From CAJWBT01 sp964401855 (GTDB taxonomy: Bacteria > Chloroflexota > Dehalococcoidia > Lucifugimonadales > UBA3495), in NCBI GenBank assembly GCA_964401855.1, contig CAYOAF010000241.1, positions 1 to 6,611 of the forward strand: a stretch of 6,611 nt of DNA. The letters run 5' to 3'. The stretch's first letter is position 1, and every line of letters begins with the position of its first letter. The position numbers and the translations under genes were made by a program. Shown piece after piece: positions 5,501-6,611 of the stretch. A model generated the notes under the pieces. It did not search any database. It had not been told where the DNA came from and was given only the letters and a program-made list of their open reading frames with translations.

Positions 5501-6413
5501 GATCAACCTGCTGGACCAGGCGGTGGAGATGGTGGCCGCCCTGGACGAGCCGTCCGAAGACAACCTGGTGGTCAAACACCTGCGGGAAGACCTGGCTAAA
5601 AGCGGGGACGGCGGACCCCCGGGCACGCCCCAGGAGGGTGAAGCCGGCCCCTCCGGCCGGGCCGCCTCCCTCTACCGGATTTTTGGCGGCAAGCCGGGGA
5701 CCTATGGGGCGGGCATCTTGCCCCTCCTGGACGAGCGAAACTGGGAGACAGCCCAGGACCTGGCCGAGGTGTACACCGCGTGGGGGGGGTACGCCTATAC
5801 CCAGGTGGAACACGGGGTGAACGCCCGGCAGGAGTTCCGGCGGCGGTTTGGCCAGATAGTGGTGGCCGCCAAGAACCAGGACAACCGGGAGCACGATATC
5901 TTCGACAGCGACGACTATATGCAGTACCACGGCGGCATGATCGCCACGGTCCGCGCTTTGACCGGCCGCAACCCCCGCCAGTTCTTCGGTGACAACGCCG
6001 ACCCTTCCCGCGCCCAGGTCAGGGACCTGGAGGATGAGGCCAGGCGGGTGTTTCGGAGCCGGGTGGTGAACCCCAAGTGGATCGGCTCCATGAAGCGCCA
6101 TGGCTACAAGGGCGCCTTCGAATTGGCCGCCACCGTGGACTACATGTTCGGCTACGACGCCACCGCCGGGGTGGTGGCCGATTGGATGTACGAGGACGTA
6201 ACGGAAAGCTACGTCCTGGACCCGGAGACCCGCCGGTTTTTCCAGGAGAGCAACCCCTGGGCGCTGAAGGGAATTGCGGAGAGGCTCCTGGAAGCGATCG
6301 AGCGGGGCCTTTGGGAAGAGCCGCCGCCGGACATGCGGGCAAAACTACAGGAGTTGTACCTGCAGCTGGAAGCCGATTTGGAGGCCCGGCAAGAGGGACG
6401 GTCCGATCCATGA
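2562..6413 (+). CDS. cobN: Cobaltochelatase large subunit CobN
   Basis: The 1283-residue product belongs to the CobN/ChlH/BchH family of large chelatase subunits. CobN binds the corrinoid (hydrogenobyrinic acid a,c-diamide in the aerobic pathway) and inserts Co2+ with ATP hydrolysis by an AAA+ partner complex in the cytoplasm. The length matches known CobN (about 1275). Motifs include HVGKHGTLEWLPGKG at 554-568, NNPGEGAQAKRR at 593-604 followed by HATIVDHLIPAMTTA, FDSDDYMQYHGG at 1114-1125, and NPKWIGSMKRHGYKG at 1170-1184 followed by FGYDATAGVVADWMYED. The TTADSYGDIARLE segment and the DSDDYMQYHGG context favour CobN over magnesium chelatase ChlH, as does the B12-riboswitch operon. A Gly/Pro/Ser-rich linker near residues 1013-1036 is probably a variable loop. 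The start is GTG 2562, backed by a good ribosome-binding site; an ATG at 2577 is the alternative. No frameshift or stop interrupts the gene. A ChlI-type ATPase gene follows 22 nt later, a plausible motor partner. Confidence 0.95.
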   Translation: MAEPKMILFVTTADTDLLTADRALAGLSLPGFPQVRAYNPAALDTPEARDDLLRAAGQAGVVLLRLLGGKRAMPETFESLVQVCRSRRVPLIACPGHEEWDEDLVSACSAPAAKVETVFSYLMRGGVTNIRHLFLFLSDTYMGTGFGAEAPAPLPWEGIYHPDVAGDIDVDTFVRQRFQPGRPGVAVLFYRAHWMSGNLQGVDALIRRLETLGANVLPVFSYSLKHNPEGDGPAHRTFSEFLARPDGSARVDCIINTMGMAMGELSKDGPTIASGWAAEHLERLNVPIIQGIVSTGTEEAWLENSLGLGPIDTAMSVALPEFDGRIISVPISFKEESGAPQASRMAARLQRYMPREDRVDHVARLAIKWAGLRRKPNSEKRVAIMLSNYPTKDARIGNAVGLDTPASVVRLLHALKGAGYHVTGIPENGDALVHSIVERCSNDQDSLTEEQLRLAVGHVDARQYGQWFQDFPDPVKEALPETWGEPPGQVYRTNGRLAVAGIDLGNVFVGLQPPRGFGHNPIAIYHSPDLPPTHHYIAYYRWVRDVFRADAMVHVGKHGTLEWLPGKGIGLSAACYPELALQDMPLFYPFIINNPGEGAQAKRRAHATIVDHLIPAMTTADSYGDIARLEQLLDEHYQCTTLDPAKLPLLEAQIWELIEQAELHRDLEVNSRPDDFAQFITEIDGYICELKDAQIKDGLHTLGEAPQGQQLVGLLSALSRLDSSGVPSLRRSLAEALGLDYEGLLSDLGIPLEGETPPVLARLEQGGPVRTNGDVVERLELLGRRAYGDLLDRDFAPEQVPQVVNALLDKPDPQTEMVLTHAARTIYPALLRTTDEIDNLLRGLEGQFVPAGPSGAPTRGMANILPTGRNFYSVDPRTIPSPAAWETGKRLAEALLEKYLKEEGSYPEMVGLVVWGTSAMRTHGDDIAQILHLLGVRPIWQPESRRVMGLEPIPLAELRHPRIDVTVRISGFFRDAFPNLINLLDQAVEMVAALDEPSEDNLVVKHLREDLAKSGDGGPPGTPQEGEAGPSGRAASLYRIFGGKPGTYGAGILPLLDERNWETAQDLAEVYTAWGGYAYTQVEHGVNARQEFRRRFGQIVVAAKNQDNREHDIFDSDDYMQYHGGMIATVRALTGRNPRQFFGDNADPSRAQVRDLEDEARRVFRSRVVNPKWIGSMKRHGYKGAFELAATVDYMFGYDATAGVVADWMYEDVTESYVLDPETRRFFQESNPWALKGIAERLLEAIERGLWEEPPPDMRAKLQELYLQLEADLEARQEGRSDP

Positions 6414-6439
6414 TGAAGATGATGCAGGCCAACCAGTGA
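6410..6439 (+). other. Nine-codon mini-ORF bridging cobN and the next gene
   Basis: An ATG at 6410 overlaps the cobN stop (ATGA) and opens the frame MMKMMQANQ. Its stop TGA at 6437-6439 overlaps the GTG start of the next gene (GTGA at 6436-6439). Terminating ribosomes could therefore be passed from cobN through the mini-ORF to the ATPase gene. The peptide itself is unlikely to have a function, and the arrangement may be chance. Confidence 0.3.
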
Positions 6440-6611
6440 CCGAAGTGAATAGCCAGCAGCCATCAGAGCCCCGTTTCCCCTTCACCGCCATAGTCGGGCA
6501 GACCGCGATGAAGCGGGCCCTGTTGCTCAACGCCGTCAACCCCAAGATCGGTGGGGTGCTGGTCCGCGGCAAGAAGGGGACCGCCAAGTCCACGGCGGTG
6601 CGCTCCCTGGC
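6436..6611 (+). CDS. ChlI/BchI-type AAA+ chelatase ATPase, N-terminal fragment (runs off the window)
   Basis: The first 58 codons are present and the frame is open at the window edge. The peptide has RFPFTAIVGQ at about 13-22, KRALLLNAVNPKIGGVLVRG at about 26-45, and the Walker A motif GKKGTAKST at 45-53. This is the N-terminus of the magnesium-chelatase I-subunit family. The GTAKSTAVR variant is typical of the putative cobaltochelatase ATPases, often ChlI-ChlD fusions, that sit beside cobN. It would supply ATP hydrolysis to CobN. The GTG at 6436 is chosen as start because no ATG lies in frame upstream of the conserved region; GTG 6445 is an alternative. The ribosome-binding signal is weak (AGG about 7 nt upstream), so coupling to the upstream frame is plausible. 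Whether a ChlD/von Willebrand half follows cannot be seen. CobS is disfavoured by the ChlI-like PFTAIVGQ opening. Confidence 0.9.
   Translation, partial: MTEVNSQQPSEPRFPFTAIVGQTAMKRALLLNAVNPKIGGVLVRGKKGTAKSTAVRSL

Noticed and set aside
4548..6101. Long open frame of 517 codons on the minus strand opposite cobN
   Set aside because: It is a codon-bias shadow of a GC-rich gene. The product is low-complexity (Gly, Val, Gln, His, Pro rich) with no recognisable motif, and the plus strand carries the clear CobN sequence.
1..6611. Mobile element, CRISPR array or phage-related system
   Set aside because: No spaced direct repeats, terminal inverted repeats, transposase or integrase motifs were found. 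All large frames are accounted for by housekeeping and cofactor genes.

Overview
The window looks like a piece of a high-GC bacterial chromosome. Two transcription units diverge from a shared control region at about 1078-1340. The minus strand (1077 down to 1) carries the start of a str operon: rpsL (uS12), rpsG (uS7) and the first 27 codons of fusA (EF-G). The plus strand (about 1340 to 6611) carries a cobalamin-biosynthesis operon behind a cobalamin riboswitch: a CbiE-type precorrin methyltransferase, the large cobaltochelatase subunit CobN, and the first 58 codons of a ChlI/BchI-type AAA+ chelatase ATPase.

Organism: GC-rich codon use, GTG starts, an S12 with the long insert seen in Gram-positive lineages, and a cobN next to a ChlI-type ATPase rather than cobS/cobT all point away from Proteobacteria. 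A Chloroflexota- or Actinobacteria-like bacterium fits. This is inference from gene content, and no marker here fixes the phylum.

Layout: 1-81 fusA start (minus). 82-115 short gap with a hairpin over the fusA ribosome-binding site. 116-586 rpsG. 652-1077 rpsL. 1115-1143 strong sigma70-type promoter for the str operon. 1144-1303 GC-rich spacer with no gene seen. 1304-1332 promoter reading the other way. 1409-1564 cobalamin riboswitch aptamer. 1565-1692 expression platform ending in an intrinsic terminator, with a possible antiterminator pairing and a duplicated 3' arm. 1693-1829 remaining leader. 1830-2558 cbiE. 2562-6413 cobN. 6436-6611 partial chelatase ATPase gene.

How the parts work together: when cobalamin is plentiful the riboswitch should reduce expression of the downstream genes, probably by termination at 1662-1692. 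The genes act in corrin-ring synthesis. CbiE methylates the macrocycle, and CobN with an ATP-driven AAA+ partner inserts cobalt. The plus-strand genes are packed with gaps of 3 and 22 nt, and a 9-codon mini-ORF bridges the second gap, which suggests translational coupling. None of the genes is unfamiliar. The less ordinary material is in the regulatory DNA: the riboswitch expression platform, the duplicated terminator segment and the hairpin over the fusA Shine-Dalgarno sequence.
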